Assembly: GCA_963703175.1 (NCBI GenBank)
Contig: OY969794.1
Location: 2,874,436-2,938,435, forward strand
Direction of reading: 5' to 3'
DNA length: 64,000 nucleotides
From: VRUE01 sp963703175
GTDB taxonomy: Bacteria; Actinomycetota; Thermoleophilia; Solirubrobacterales; 70-9
This document shows positions 23,311 to 35,540 of this stretch, piece by piece. The translations under genes and the position numbers were made by a program. Below the pieces are notes generated by a model. That model searched no databases. It was not told where the DNA came from and worked only from the letters and a program-made list of their open reading frames with translations. Each line of letters starts with the position of its first letter. Position 1 is the first letter of the stretch.

Positions 23311-24150
23311 CTACACCCGGGCCCGGGCGGCAGCCAGCGTATTTACCAGCAACATTGCCCGCGTCATCGGCCCCACCCCACCGGGCACCGGCGTAATCGC
23401 CCCGGCTCGCTCGCTAGCCGAATCGAAGTCGACGTCGCCAACCAACTTTCCATCCACTCGGTTGGTGCCGACGTCGATTACGGTCGCGCCCTCGCCCACC
23501 ATCTCTCCGGTAACGAGTCCGGGCTGGCCGGCGGCGGCGATGAGGATCTCGGCCTCGCGACAGACCGTCGCCAGGTCACGGGTCCGCGAGTGGCAGTGGG
23601 TAACGGTGGCGTTCGCGGCGAGCAGCAGCGCGGCGAGCGGCTTGCCGACGAGGATCGAGCGGCCGATCACCACCGCACGAGCGCCCTCTACCTCGACCCC
23701 GGCATCATGCAGCAGCTCCATCACACCCGCGGGCGTGCATGGTGCGATCGCGCCCTCGTGTCCCTGTGCGAGCAACCCGGCGCTGATCGGCGTCAGCCCG
23801 TCCACGTCCTTGGCCGGATCGATTAGGGAGATCAGCGGATCCTGGTCGAGGTGATCGGGCAGCGGCAGCTGCAGGAGGATCCCGTGCACCCTCTGATCGG
23901 CGTTGAGCGATTCGATCAATTCCGTGAGCTCCTTCTGCGAAACGTCGCCCCCGGGCTCATGATGAAAGGACTCGATGCCGACCTCGGCGCAGTCTTCGCG
24001 CTTCATCCGCACATAGACGGCCGAGGCGGGATCGTCGCCGACCAGGATCGTCGCCAGTCCAGGCGGCGTCGCTAACCCGGCTACCTCCTCGCGCACTTGC
24101 TTCCGAACCCGGGCAGCAACGGCCTTGCCGTCGATCAGCTTCGCCGCCAT
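23311..24150 (-). CDS. folD: methylene-THF dehydrogenase / methenyl-THF cyclohydrolase
   Basis: Bifunctional C1-tetrahydrofolate enzyme in the cytoplasm. 279 residues. Motifs: YVRMKREDCAEVGI (catalytic Lys), GILLQLPLPDHLD, DPAKDVDGLTPISAG, VVIGRSILVGKPLAALLL (NADP site), ATVTHCHSRT, and the C-terminal TPVPGGVGPMTRAMLL. It starts 4 bases after the uvrD stop. Confidence 0.96.
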   Translation of the reverse strand: MAAKLIDGKAVAARVRKQVREEVAGLATPPGLATILVGDDPASAVYVRMKREDCAEVGIESFHHEPGGDVSQKELTELIESLNADQRVHGILLQLPLPDHLDQDPLISLIDPAKDVDGLTPISAGLLAQGHEGAIAPCTPAGVMELLHDAGVEVEGARAVVIGRSILVGKPLAALLLAANATVTHCHSRTRDLATVCREAEILIAAAGQPGLVTGEMVGEGATVIDVGTNRVDGKLVGDVDFDSASERAGAITPVPGGVGPMTRAMLLVNTLAAARARV

Positions 24151-24154
24151 CCGC

Positions 24155-27490
<3,336 letters not shown>

Positions 27491-27533
27491 CGTCAGCCGA
27501 GAATAGTCAGCCCAGCGGCTGGCCCGGAGCGGC

Positions 27534-28262
27534 TCAGCCGCCCGCCGAGGAGCGGCCGGTGCGGGGGCGCAGCTCCTGCTCGCCCTCCGCAGTCGTCTCG
27601 CCGCCATCGAGCTCGGCGAGGCGCTCCTCGAGCTTGGAGATCCGCTCGGAGAGGGCCTTGATCGCCTCGGCGATCGGATCGGGCAGGTGAATCCAGTCGG
27701 CGTCGGGTCCCTCCGGCCGCTTGCCATCGACTTTGACTAGATGGCCGGGGTTGCCGACCACGGTCGAGGAGGGTGGCACGTCCTCGACGACGACCGTGTT
27801 AGCGCCGACCTTGGCGCCGTCGCCGACTGCGATCGGTCCAAGCAGCTTGGCGCCAGAGCCGATCGTGACGTTGTCGCCCAGGGTTGGGTGGCGCTTACCG
27901 GGCTGGAACCCGGTGCCGCCCAGCGTCACCCCCTGATAGAGGGTCACCCGGCGGCCGATTTCGGCGGTCTCACCAATCACCACCCCGGAGCCATGGTCGA
28001 TAAAGAACTCGCGCCCGATCTTCGCCGCGGGGTGGATCTCGATCCCGGTCACCGCACGGGCTACATAGGCGATCGCGCCGGGCACGACCGGCACGCCGGT
28101 CTCGCGCAGTGCATGGGCCACTCGGTGCGCAAGCAGTGCCTGCACGCCGGCCCAGCCAATCAAGATCTCGAAGGAGGAAACGCCCTGCGCAGCCGGATCG
28201 CGATCGCGCGCGGCAGCGACGTCGGCCTTGATCTCCCGGGTGACCCTCCTCAGCGCGTTCAC
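27534..28262 (-). CDS. cysE: serine O-acetyltransferase
   Basis: Makes O-acetylserine for cysteine synthesis. 242 residues. A short N-terminal helical region (LLAHRVAHALRETGVPVVP) is followed by left-handed hexapeptide repeats: GIEIHPAAKIGREFFIDHG, GVVIGETAEIGRRVTLYQGV, LGDNVTIGSGAKLLGPIAVG, DGAKVGANTVVVEDVPP. A charged coiled-coil-like C-terminal tail (AIKALSERISKLEERLAEL) is unusual for SAT and replaces the short CysK-binding tail of enterobacteria. The ATG overlaps the cysK stop (ATGA), so the pair is translationally coupled. Confidence 0.93.
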   Translation of the reverse strand: MNALRRVTREIKADVAAARDRDPAAQGVSSFEILIGWAGVQALLAHRVAHALRETGVPVVPGAIAYVARAVTGIEIHPAAKIGREFFIDHGSGVVIGETAEIGRRVTLYQGVTLGGTGFQPGKRHPTLGDNVTIGSGAKLLGPIAVGDGAKVGANTVVVEDVPPSSTVVGNPGHLVKVDGKRPEGPDADWIHLPDPIAEAIKALSERISKLEERLAELDGGETTAEGEQELRPRTGRSSAGG

Positions 28263-29182
28263 GGTGCGAAGAAGGGTAGGGACATGTAGCGCTCGCCCGA
28301 GTCACAGACCACGGTCACAACGCGCTTCCCCTCCATCTGTGGCCGGCTCGCCACCTCCAGCGCCACCTTGATGTTGGCGCCCGCCGAGATCCCGGCCAGG
28401 ACACCCTCCCGCTTGGCGGCGAGCCGCGAAGTCTCCAGCGCGTCCTCATCGGAGACGCCGATCGTCTCGTCAATCACCGAGCGGTCGAGCACCTCGGGGA
28501 CGAACCCCGCACCGATGCCCTGGATTTTGTGCGGGCCGGGTGGCCCGCCGGAGAGCACCGGCGACGCGGCGGGCTCGACCGCGACGACAAGCGTCGCCGG
28601 GCTGCGCTCACGCAAAAAGCCGCCGACACCGCTGATCGTGCCGCCGGTGCCGACGCCGGCGACGAAAGCGCCGACGGCGCCATCGGTGTCACGCCAGATC
28701 TCCTCGGCCGTAGTCCGCCTATGCACCTCTGGGTTGGCCGGGTTGGAGAACTGCTGCGGCATGAAGCCCTTGCGCTGCTCGCAGATCGCCGCCGCCAGCT
28801 CGACCGCCTCGGTCATCCCGCCCAGCGAAGGCGTCTCGCGTACCTCGGCCCCGTAGGCGCGCAGCAGCTTCGCCCGCTCGCGACTCATCCCTTCAGGCAG
28901 GGTCAGGATCAACTCATAGCCGCGCGCCGCGCAGACCATCGCCAGCGCAATACCCGTATTGCCGCTGGTTGGCTCGACGATCACCGACCGGCCGCGTTCG
29001 ATCAGCCCCTCCTCCTCGGCCGCATCGATCATCGCCACTCCGATCCGGTCCTTGACTGACCCACCGGGGTTGAAGTACTCGAGCTTGGCGCAGACTTCTC
29101 CCGGCAACCCCTCGCCGAGCCGTCGCAAGGAAATCAGCGGCGTGTTGCCAACCACCGCCGAAGCCTCGGCACCGATTCTCAT
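28259..29182 (-). CDS. cysK: cysteine synthase A (O-acetylserine sulfhydrylase)
   Basis: PLP enzyme that makes cysteine from O-acetylserine and sulfide. 307 residues. PLP-Lys is in NPGGSVKDRIGVAMI; the substrate loop is PTSGNTGIALAMVCAARGY; the phosphate-binding loop is VAGVGTGGTISGVGGFL; the C-terminal PGE-like motif is VCDSGERYMS. The gene order cysK-cysE with a 4-base overlap confirms the pathway. ATG start, 52 bases after the upstream HAD gene. Confidence 0.95.
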   Translation of the reverse strand: MRIGAEASAVVGNTPLISLRRLGEGLPGEVCAKLEYFNPGGSVKDRIGVAMIDAAEEEGLIERGRSVIVEPTSGNTGIALAMVCAARGYELILTLPEGMSRERAKLLRAYGAEVRETPSLGGMTEAVELAAAICEQRKGFMPQQFSNPANPEVHRRTTAEEIWRDTDGAVGAFVAGVGTGGTISGVGGFLRERSPATLVVAVEPAASPVLSGGPPGPHKIQGIGAGFVPEVLDRSVIDETIGVSDEDALETSRLAAKREGVLAGISAGANIKVALEVASRPQMEGKRVVTVVCDSGERYMSLPFFAP

Positions 29183-29234
29183 TGCGCTCGTCCTCGCATC
29201 TTCGCCAGCGACCCTATCGGTGAACTTTCAAGGC

Positions 29235-30158
29235 TCACGAGAGAGAATGGCGGCCGAGCAGATGGCGGATGATCCCATCCTCGTCATTTGAGAGAACGAC
29301 CTCCGTAGCGCTTTCCAGTACTTCGGGGTGGGCGTTTGATGGGGCGATGCTGTGCGCTGCGACGGCGAACATCGAGAGATCATTGAGGTGGTCTCCGCAG
29401 GCGATGACATCCACCCCTGCGCTTCCGCAGGCTTCGAGGAGGGCCGGAATCGCGGCGCCCTTCGCCGCATCTCGGTGTTGCACGGTTATTTCGGTCCAGC
29501 CGGGCCAGTAGATATTGGCTGCGCCGTGCACGACAGCTCCATTTCCGACGGCCTGACGAAGTCGCTCCACCAGCGCCACTGCCTCCTCGTCGAGAGCGAA
29601 GGTGGTGATTTGGGCAATGCTCTCGTCCCGCACGATCGCCAACAAGTCCTCGCAAGGCATCAGCCGAGGATCGCGATGCTTCCTCTTCTCCTCCACATAC
29701 CAACTGGTCGAGTCGTTCGTGCGCGAACCAAAATGAACGCCGTCTCGAATCCCGTCCCAAGTCGAGATCACCGGGTCGTTACCGGTCTCGAGGATGACCT
29801 CGACCGCCAGACATGCCTCCGTGTCCGAGAGGAGGGTGCTAACGAGATGACGCCCACTCTCCATCTCCGAAACGAAGGCACCGTTGAGCTCGATAACGGG
29901 CAACCGGATCCCAACCTCCGAGAGCAGTGAGCGCATTCCCGGCGTGCCGCGAGCACTGGCAACCGTCAGGGCCACACCGGCGTCAAGAAGTCGGTTGAGC
30001 CCGCGTCTCGAAAACTCGCTCAGCGTCCCATCGGAGCGCAGCAGAGTCCCGTCCAGATCGCAGACGTAAATGTCTCCGCCGTCCTTTCTAGACGAAGTAC
30101 ATCCCGGCCCGGCGGACTTAATGCCGGCTGGTGCGCTACCCCGGTTATTCGTGCCCAT
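29235..30158 (-). CDS. HAD-superfamily phosphatase (Cof type)
   Basis: 307 residues. Motif I VCDLDGTLLRSDGTLS (nucleophile Asp and acid/base Asp), motif II region LTVASARGT, a Cof-type C2 cap, motif III Lys in HRDAAKGAAI, and motif IV ACGDHLNDLSMF. The family dephosphorylates sugar phosphates or flavin/nucleotide phosphates; the substrate cannot be told. The ATG at 30158 lies inside the 3' end of the sigma-factor gene (14-base overlap) with AAGGA seven bases upstream, so expression is probably coupled. The DNA looks poorer in GC than its neighbours. Confidence 0.87.
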   Translation of the reverse strand: MGTNNRGSAPAGIKSAGPGCTSSRKDGGDIYVCDLDGTLLRSDGTLSEFSRRGLNRLLDAGVALTVASARGTPGMRSLLSEVGIRLPVIELNGAFVSEMESGRHLVSTLLSDTEACLAVEVILETGNDPVISTWDGIRDGVHFGSRTNDSTSWYVEEKRKHRDPRLMPCEDLLAIVRDESIAQITTFALDEEAVALVERLRQAVGNGAVVHGAANIYWPGWTEITVQHRDAAKGAAIPALLEACGSAGVDVIACGDHLNDLSMFAVAAHSIAPSNAHPEVLESATEVVLSNDEDGIIRHLLGRHSLS

Positions 30159-31710
30159 GACCGTGTCCTTTGCCGGTTTCATGGCCAACGGGAACTTCTT
30201 CGCCAGAGGCTGGCTCGGCGGCCTCTTCTGCTTCAGGAACCTCTCCGGCCGGGGGTTCCGAGGATTCCGGTTCGGCGCCGGGACCCGCTGGGTGGGCCGG
30301 GTGGGATGGATGAGCGGGGTGGCTTTCGGATGCGGGCCCATGCTCCGCTTTGTGTTCGGCCGCAGTCTGCTGGCCATGTTCGGAGCCTTTGTGTTCAGCA
30401 GCCGCCCCTTGGCCATGTTCGGAATTCGGGTGTTCAGCCGCGGACTGACTGCTGTGTTCGGAGGCAGCGACCTCCTGCCCCTTTCCGTATTGGGGCGCCG
30501 ACGAGTTGCCCTGAGAGTCCGGAGCCAGGGCGTTGATGGCGTCGCTCTTGCCCTGGGTGAAATTATCTTGCGTCGGACTCTCCACCTCGCTGGAAGTTGG
30601 ACTCGCGGGTTTGTTCCGCGTGGAACTCACGGTCGAGGGGACACCGACCCTCCCTTTGCCCGTCAGCCCCGCGGCATGCTCAGCGCCGGCTACAGGTGAG
30701 GCAGAGTGTCGACTAAGCGCCGCAACCTGGTCATAATTGGTTGCCGCCGGCCGCGCGGCCTGTACTGGCTGCGCTGAGTGATCGCCCGTCCGCCCCGTAT
30801 CGACCAAGCCTCCCTGGTACGCGGCACCGGTACCGACCGCCGCCACGACTGCAACCGTCGCCGCCGCTTTCAACACCGCCGCAGAGCCGAGCGACTGCGC
30901 TGCCCCACCGCCGAGCACGCCCGCCGCGCCCCCGCCGACACCGTGGCCGCCGAGCAATCGCTCCAGCAGCCTCACAGCCACCGCCGCCGGCAACGGTGAG
31001 AGCGCGGCGAGATCCAGCTCGCGAACCTCGATTTCCTCGCGAAAGCGGCTGCACTCCGTGCAGCCGTGCAGATGAGCGCGCAGATCGCGGCGCCGGATGA
31101 CGCGGCCGTCGCCGTCTGAGAGCGCTCTGGTCACGGTCTCGCAACTCATCTTCCGGCCCTCGTCCATTCCCCGCAGGCTCAGCCGGGCCTCATAGAGGGT
31201 CTGCCGGGCGGCCCTGGAGGAGGTGCCTAGCGCCACGCCGATTTCGGCGAAATCGAGACCTCCCAGCTCACGCAAAACCAGGGCCCCGCGCTGGCGCTCG
31301 GGGAGCTCGTTCAGGTCGGAGAGCAGCTGCCGCAACCGCTCCCTCGAGGTCGCCTCCTCCGCCAGCCCTGACCCGGGGGCGGCAAGCTCGGCGTCCAGCT
31401 GTCGCGTGTCACGGCGGCGGCGCAGCAGCTCGATCGACTCGTTGTGGGCAATCCGGTAGAGCCATGGCTTCAGCTCAATCGGGCGCTCCACCCCCGGCAG
31501 CGTCCGCAACACCTTGACCATCGTGTTCTGAAGTGCATCCTGAGCGTCATGGGAATTGGCGACGATCGCCAGGCAATAGCGATACAGGCGCTGGTTGTAG
31601 CGATCGAAGATCGCCGTCAGGACAGGGTCGTCCCCCTTGACCGCCCGCTGCAAGAGATGGCGATCCGTCCCAGCCGCGCCCAGCTCCTCGTCGGTCCCAC
31701 CTCGTGGCAT
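30145..31710 (-). CDS. ECF sigma factor fused to zinc-finger anti-sigma and membrane segment
   Basis: 521 residues. Sigma region 2 is at about residues 16-85 (LQRAVKGDDPVLTAIFDRYN, DAQDALQNTMVKVLRTLP) and region 4 at about 130-185 (LNELPERQRGALVLREL, DFAEIGVALGTSSRAARQTL). Then comes an H-x3-C-x2-C zinc motif (AHLHGCTECSRF) as in ZAS anti-sigma factors. A hydrophobic stretch (AAVLKAAATVAVVAAVGTGA) could span the membrane. The last 200 or so residues are low complexity, with AEH/SEHGQ repeats and HPAHPSHPAHPAG, ending GHGHGHE. Sigma and anti-sigma on one chain imply a tethered, signal-released regulator. A TTG start at 31740 is possible; ATG at 31710 is preferred. Targets unknown. Confidence 0.85.
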   Translation of the reverse strand: MPRGGTDEELGAAGTDRHLLQRAVKGDDPVLTAIFDRYNQRLYRYCLAIVANSHDAQDALQNTMVKVLRTLPGVERPIELKPWLYRIAHNESIELLRRRRDTRQLDAELAAPGSGLAEEATSRERLRQLLSDLNELPERQRGALVLRELGGLDFAEIGVALGTSSRAARQTLYEARLSLRGMDEGRKMSCETVTRALSDGDGRVIRRRDLRAHLHGCTECSRFREEIEVRELDLAALSPLPAAVAVRLLERLLGGHGVGGGAAGVLGGGAAQSLGSAAVLKAAATVAVVAAVGTGAAYQGGLVDTGRTGDHSAQPVQAARPAATNYDQVAALSRHSASPVAGAEHAAGLTGKGRVGVPSTVSSTRNKPASPTSSEVESPTQDNFTQGKSDAINALAPDSQGNSSAPQYGKGQEVAASEHSSQSAAEHPNSEHGQGAAAEHKGSEHGQQTAAEHKAEHGPASESHPAHPSHPAHPAGPGAEPESSEPPAGEVPEAEEAAEPASGEEVPVGHETGKGHGHGHE

Positions 31711-31780
31711 CTCGCTCAAGGTTAAGGGGGCGGCCGGCAAGTAGCGCCTGACATCCCACAGCCAGGCACGTTTTAAGAGC

Positions 31781-32008
31781 GTGACTGTCGCGGGCTCGAT
31801 ATTCCTAATCGCCTTTGGCGCGATCCTCTACTTCGCGACCAACCTGCGCATCGCCCACGTCGATATCGACACCGTCGGGCTGATCCTGATGATCGCTGGA
31901 CTCGTCGGTCTGGTGCTGGGTCTCGTCCAGCAAGGGATCTGGTCGAGGCGATCGAGGCGCGATGTGGCACTGGCCCGCCGCGGAGCTCCGACGCGGCCGC
32001 CGTCCTAA
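31781..32008 (+). CDS. DUF6458-like small membrane protein
   Basis: 75 residues. Two hydrophobic helices, GSIFLIAFGAILYFATNL and TVGLILMIAGLVGLVLGLV, are separated by IAHVDID; this pattern is widespread in Actinobacteria (DUF6458). GTG start; weak ribosome-binding site. It lies divergent to the sigma-factor fusion and its last 4 bases overlap the convergent deacetylase. Function unknown. Confidence 0.75.
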   Translation: MTVAGSIFLIAFGAILYFATNLRIAHVDIDTVGLILMIAGLVGLVLGLVQQGIWSRRSRRDVALARRGAPTRPPS

Positions 32009-32706
32009 CTCGGCGCAGCCGCAAAGGAGCGCAGCTCGATTCCTTCGGACTCGATTGCCTTCCTGATCCGCGGGTCGCAGAGCACCCGAACCTCGGCCTC
32101 GCGCTCGGGCCCATACGACGATTCCCCCTGCATCTCCAAGCCTGGATGGCAGCCCAGCTCGGTCCACCCGGCGGGCAGCGACGCTAGGAGCGCGATCAGG
32201 CTCTGCACTCCGATCGCGCCGGGCAACGGCTCCCCCTTGCCGGTCTGCCCGTAGAAGCCGCCCTCGTAGCGGATCCGCCGGGATCGCAGCGGCACCCCGA
32301 GCTCGGCCGCAAGCCGCTCCGCCACCGACGCCAGCGGCTCCTCCATGTGCATGTGCTGATGGGAGTCGAGGTGGGTCGGGTCGCGACCCAGCAGGCGGAC
32401 AAAGGCGTCGAGCTGAGCCCGGCACTCACCCTCAACCGCAGCCTCGTCATCCAGCGCGCAACGCTCGTATGCGGCCATCCATTCGCCGTTGACGTAATCC
32501 CACTGACCAAGGTCGATGTGGAGGCCGATGGCAAGCTCGGGATGAGCCGTGGCGTATCTCGCCGCCGCCGGCGCTCCAGCTTGGCGCACCATCATGCTGG
32601 CGCTGGTCACGATGCCCCGCTCGTGAGCCTCGCCGATCCCGGCGTTGACCGGCTCCGAGAGCCCGAGGTCGTCAGCGTTGACGATCAGGGTCCGCGCCTC
32701 GGTCAT
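32005..32706 (-). CDS. YdjC/ChbG-type carbohydrate deacetylase
   Basis: 233 residues. Metal-binding motifs of the YdjC family: LIVNADDLGLSEPVNAGI (Asp pair), GLHIDLGQ, and HLDSHQHMHMEEP. Known members deacetylate N-acetylated sugars such as chitooligosaccharides. Here it is the last gene of the glycan operon, so it may trim acetyl groups from the polymer or its precursors. ATG at 32706 gives the family N-terminus (MTEARTLIVNADD). One base separates it from the preceding gene. Confidence 0.85.
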   Translation of the reverse strand: MTEARTLIVNADDLGLSEPVNAGIGEAHERGIVTSASMMVRQAGAPAAARYATAHPELAIGLHIDLGQWDYVNGEWMAAYERCALDDEAAVEGECRAQLDAFVRLLGRDPTHLDSHQHMHMEEPLASVAERLAAELGVPLRSRRIRYEGGFYGQTGKGEPLPGAIGVQSLIALLASLPAGWTELGCHPGLEMQGESSYGPEREAEVRVLCDPRIRKAIESEGIELRSFAAAPS

Positions 32707-32707
32707 C

Positions 32708-33685
32708 TCAGAGACCAAGGCCCTCTGCCAGCGCCAGGGCCTCGCCAAGCCAATCGTGTCGCTGTCCCTCGGGCGGAGTCCAGCTCGGCGGCGCCCAGCC
32801 CAGCCACTGGATCGCGAGTTGCAGGCGGGCAAGACCAAGGTCTTCGGGCGAGACGTGCTCCGTGTTGCCGTAGGCGGAGACGATCGCCGCTCGATCCTGC
32901 TCAGACCAGTCCCCGCTGACGAGCGCGGCCAGGTCGGTTGCGCCCGGCCCGACCGCGGCGAGCTCCCAGTCCACCGGGGCGATGCGCGGTGCCGCTGCGT
33001 CAGTGGAAACCAGCACGTTCGAAGCGTAGAACTCGCCGTGGATAACGGTCCTGGGCACGGCAAGGAGGGCTTCGACTACGGACTCATGCCCTTCGCCGAG
33101 CCACTCGACCGCCGCCACGTAGTCGGCGGACCGGGACGGTGCCCGGGCGAAGTCACGGGCCCGAGCCATCCAGCGCCGGTAGAAGGCGGCGTCGTGGTCG
33201 ACCAGGTGGCCGGCGGCTATGTAGCGCTCGAAGTCCGTGCCGAATTTGGCGTGCAGTCGCCCCAGCCAGCGCGCCGCTGCCTCCCAGAGCTCGCGCTCGC
33301 CGACCTGGTAGAGCTCGCGACCGTCGACCCACTCGACGAAGAGCCAGCAGCGCTCCCGCTCGACGATCGCTCCGTGATATCGCGGGGCACCGAGCCCAGC
33401 CGGCTCAAGCAGGGATGCGTAGACGGCGGGCTCTCGCCGCGGGTCGTGGAGGAACCTGGGCTTGGCCAGGCGAGCCCCCTCGTCGAGCCCCCCCCACTCC
33501 AGCCGCTTGAACGCAAGGCGCAGGCAGGCGCCGTCGTCGAGCTCGACCTCGAGTTCTTCGAGCGGAAAGCTGGTGCGATATTGGGACTGTCGGCGCCGGA
33601 CCTTGCGAGGCGGGGCGCTTCCGGCCTCTGCCAGGACCCCCTGCAGCGCATCGAACAACCCTGCGTCGGTGGGAGTGCCGTTCAT
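32708..33685 (-). CDS. aminoglycoside phosphotransferase-like kinase
   Basis: 325 residues of the APH/protein-kinase-like fold. The catalytic loop is TVIHGEFYASNVLV; the usual HGDxxxxN Asp is Glu, as in a recognised subgroup. The metal-binding Asp is in IAPVDWELAAVGPGATDLA. The N-terminal lobe contains LRLAFKRLEW with a possible ATP-contact Lys. In a glycan cluster a sugar or lipid-carrier kinase role is more likely than antibiotic resistance, but this is inference. ATG at 33685, 13 bases after the aminotransferase stop. Confidence 0.8.
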   Translation of the reverse strand: MNGTPTDAGLFDALQGVLAEAGSAPPRKVRRRQSQYRTSFPLEELEVELDDGACLRLAFKRLEWGGLDEGARLAKPRFLHDPRREPAVYASLLEPAGLGAPRYHGAIVERERCWLFVEWVDGRELYQVGERELWEAAARWLGRLHAKFGTDFERYIAAGHLVDHDAAFYRRWMARARDFARAPSRSADYVAAVEWLGEGHESVVEALLAVPRTVIHGEFYASNVLVSTDAAAPRIAPVDWELAAVGPGATDLAALVSGDWSEQDRAAIVSAYGNTEHVSPEDLGLARLQLAIQWLGWAPPSWTPPEGQRHDWLGEALALAEGLGL

Positions 33686-33698
33686 GCTTCCGCGGCAC

Positions 33699-34850
33699 CT
33701 ACTCGCCGGCCCGAGCGGCTCTAACGAGCGCCGCGCGGCTCGCGTCGATGACGCGCTCGATCCGCTCATCGTCGAGGTCGGGCCAGAGCGGTAGCCGCAC
33801 CAGCCGGCGGCTGAGCTCGTCGGTATGGGTCATCGCGCCGACGGTCCGGCCGAACCGCCTGCCCGCGGGAGCGCTGTGTAGCGGCACGTAATGGAAAGGG
33901 GTGACAATCCCCTCGCCGCGCAGCTCCTCAATGAAGGCATCGCGTGAGGGTGGCGTCGGCAGGACGAGGTAGTAGAGGTGGCCGTTGTGGGTGTTGCCGG
34001 CGGCGATCGCAGGGCGACGTGCCAGGCCCTCGGCCTCGACTCCGGCAAAGGCCGCGTGGTAGCGGTCCCAGATGGCAAGCCGCCGCGCAGTTACCTCCTC
34101 GGCCGCCTCCAGCTGTCCCAAGAGGAAGGCGGCCGATATCTCGCTGGCGCCGAAGGAGGAGCCGACGTCGAGCCAGGTGTAGCGGTCCACCTCGCCGCGC
34201 AGGAAACGGTCGCGGTCGGTTCCCTTGTCCCAGATCACCTCCGCCCGCTCGACTAGCTCCGGCCTGTTGACGAGCAGGGCTCCGCCCTCGCCGCAGGTCA
34301 CGTTCTTGGTGTAGTGAAAGCTGAACGTGCCGAGGTCTCCAATCGAGCCGAGCGGACGATCGCCGTAGGAGGCGAGCAGGCAGTGAGCCGCGTCCTCCAC
34401 CAGGACCAGGTCGGAGGACTCGGCGATCGCAAGTAAGGCATCCATCTCACAGCTGACGCCCCCGTAGTGCACCGCGACTATCGCTTTCGCATTCGGGCCG
34501 ACCGCCGCTTTGACCAGATCGGGGTCGACGTTGAGCGTGTGAGGATCGATGTCGACGAAGACCGGTTCGGAGCCCTGCCGGACCACCGCCGTCGCCATCG
34601 TCGGATAGGCGAAGGAGGGCATGATCACCTCGTCACCAGGACCGATCCCGGCAAGGATCATCGCCGCCTCCAATGCTCCCGTTCCAGAGTGCGAGAGCAG
34701 CGCTCTCTCCGCTCCGGACCTCTCCCGCAGCCACCTCTCGCAGCGCTGAGTAAATGCGCCACCGCTTTCCAGCCCGGCCTCGGCCGCAAGCCGGACGTAC
34801 TCCAGCTCGGTTCCCGCCAAGAACGGACGAGTGAAGGGGATCTCACTCAC
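33699..34850 (-). CDS. wecE: WecE/RffA-type sugar aminotransferase (DegT family)
   Basis: PLP aminotransferase that would make a dTDP-4-amino-4,6-dideoxyhexose. 383 residues, collinear with E. coli WecE: IPFTRPFLAGTELEYV, SGTGALEAAMILAGIGPGDE, MPSFAYPTMATAVV, VHYGGVSCEMDALLAIAE, VEDAAHCLL, FSFHYTKNVTCGEGGALLVN (PLP Lys), EVIWDKGTDRDRFLRGEVDR, YTWLDVGSSF and FHYVPLHSAPAGRRFGR. The GTG start at 34850 matches the family N-terminus; the longer frame upstream has no homology. It implies an amino-deoxy sugar in the polymer. No dTDP-glucose synthesis genes are in the window. Confidence 0.88.
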   Translation of the reverse strand: MSEIPFTRPFLAGTELEYVRLAAEAGLESGGAFTQRCERWLRERSGAERALLSHSGTGALEAAMILAGIGPGDEVIMPSFAYPTMATAVVRQGSEPVFVDIDPHTLNVDPDLVKAAVGPNAKAIVAVHYGGVSCEMDALLAIAESSDLVLVEDAAHCLLASYGDRPLGSIGDLGTFSFHYTKNVTCGEGGALLVNRPELVERAEVIWDKGTDRDRFLRGEVDRYTWLDVGSSFGASEISAAFLLGQLEAAEEVTARRLAIWDRYHAAFAGVEAEGLARRPAIAAGNTHNGHLYYLVLPTPPSRDAFIEELRGEGIVTPFHYVPLHSAPAGRRFGRTVGAMTHTDELSRRLVRLPLWPDLDDERIERVIDASRAALVRAARAGE

Positions 34851-34866
34851 CCGCAAGGCCTCAGGA

Positions 34867-35529
34867 TCAGCCCGATATCGACGCCGCTTTTCCCAGCGAC
34901 TCGATCGGTCGCAGCCATTCGGGCGCCGGCCCGAGAGGTTCACCGTCGGCCGTGTCTCCGTAGACGGCCCGCTCCACCGCGGCCCAAACCGGATTCTGCA
35001 AATACATCAGCCTTATGTGCGCCGCGGTGAACCAGTGGTCGATGACCTTGTCGTAGACCAGCTCGTTGACCCGGGGAAGCTGCCTCACCGCATCTTCCTG
35101 CTCGGCACTCACCTCGGTCTGGATGCGCATGAAGGCCAGGAAGTCCTCGATCATGCACTCGGTTCGAATCCAGGTATCGACTCGCGGGCCGTCCGGCGGC
35201 ATGTACCGAACCAGGAAGGCGTCGGCCGCGTTGGACTCGGCGATCTGCTGGGGAGAGAGCATCGGTGACTGTTCGAAATCCGGTAAAAGACCGACGATCG
35301 ACTTCCAGACGTGAAAGCTGAGCATCCACGACGGCAGCCGGCGGATGTTGAGAACGCGCAGCTTGCCCGCAACCTCGTCTGGTCGGTCATCAAATGCCGT
35401 GTGCTGCTCGACGGTCTGGGCCGGATCTGAGAACTCGATCGCGTCGGGGAAGACCTTGAATAGAGCATGGGTCATTTCGCCTCCCGCCTTTGCCAGGTGC
35501 GCCCAGGCGAAATTCTTTCCGATCACCAT
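34867..35529 (-). CDS. sulfotransferase-like protein
   Basis: 220 residues. The N-terminus FAWAHLAKAGGEMTHALFKV resembles the PAPS 5'-phosphosulfate loop (Lys then Gly-Gly) of bacterial carbohydrate sulfotransferases. LRVLNIRRLPSWMLS resembles the 3'-phosphate-binding Arg/Ser motif. It is short for the family and the loop is imperfect, so activity is unproven. Its place in the glycan operon would fit sulfation of the polymer. ATG start at 35529 with a weak ribosome-binding site, 11 bases after the upstream gene. Confidence 0.6.
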   Translation of the reverse strand: MVIGKNFAWAHLAKAGGEMTHALFKVFPDAIEFSDPAQTVEQHTAFDDRPDEVAGKLRVLNIRRLPSWMLSFHVWKSIVGLLPDFEQSPMLSPQQIAESNAADAFLVRYMPPDGPRVDTWIRTECMIEDFLAFMRIQTEVSAEQEDAVRQLPRVNELVYDKVIDHWFTAAHIRLMYLQNPVWAAVERAVYGDTADGEPLGPAPEWLRPIESLGKAASISG

Positions 35530-35540
35530 CGCTGCTCAGT

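Noticed and set aside
30300..30480. Tandem repeats as a possible CRISPR-like array
   Set aside because: The repetitive DNA encodes the irregular AEH/SEHGQ protein tail of the sigma fusion; no constant repeat with unique spacers.
32708..33685. Antibiotic-resistance phosphotransferase
   Set aside because: Only the broad APH fold is visible and the gene sits within a glycan operon, so a sugar or lipid kinase is more likely.
35160..35175. GGTTCGAATCC motif like a tRNA T-arm
   Set aside because: It lies inside the sulfotransferase-like coding sequence and no cloverleaf with acceptor or anticodon stems can be drawn around it.
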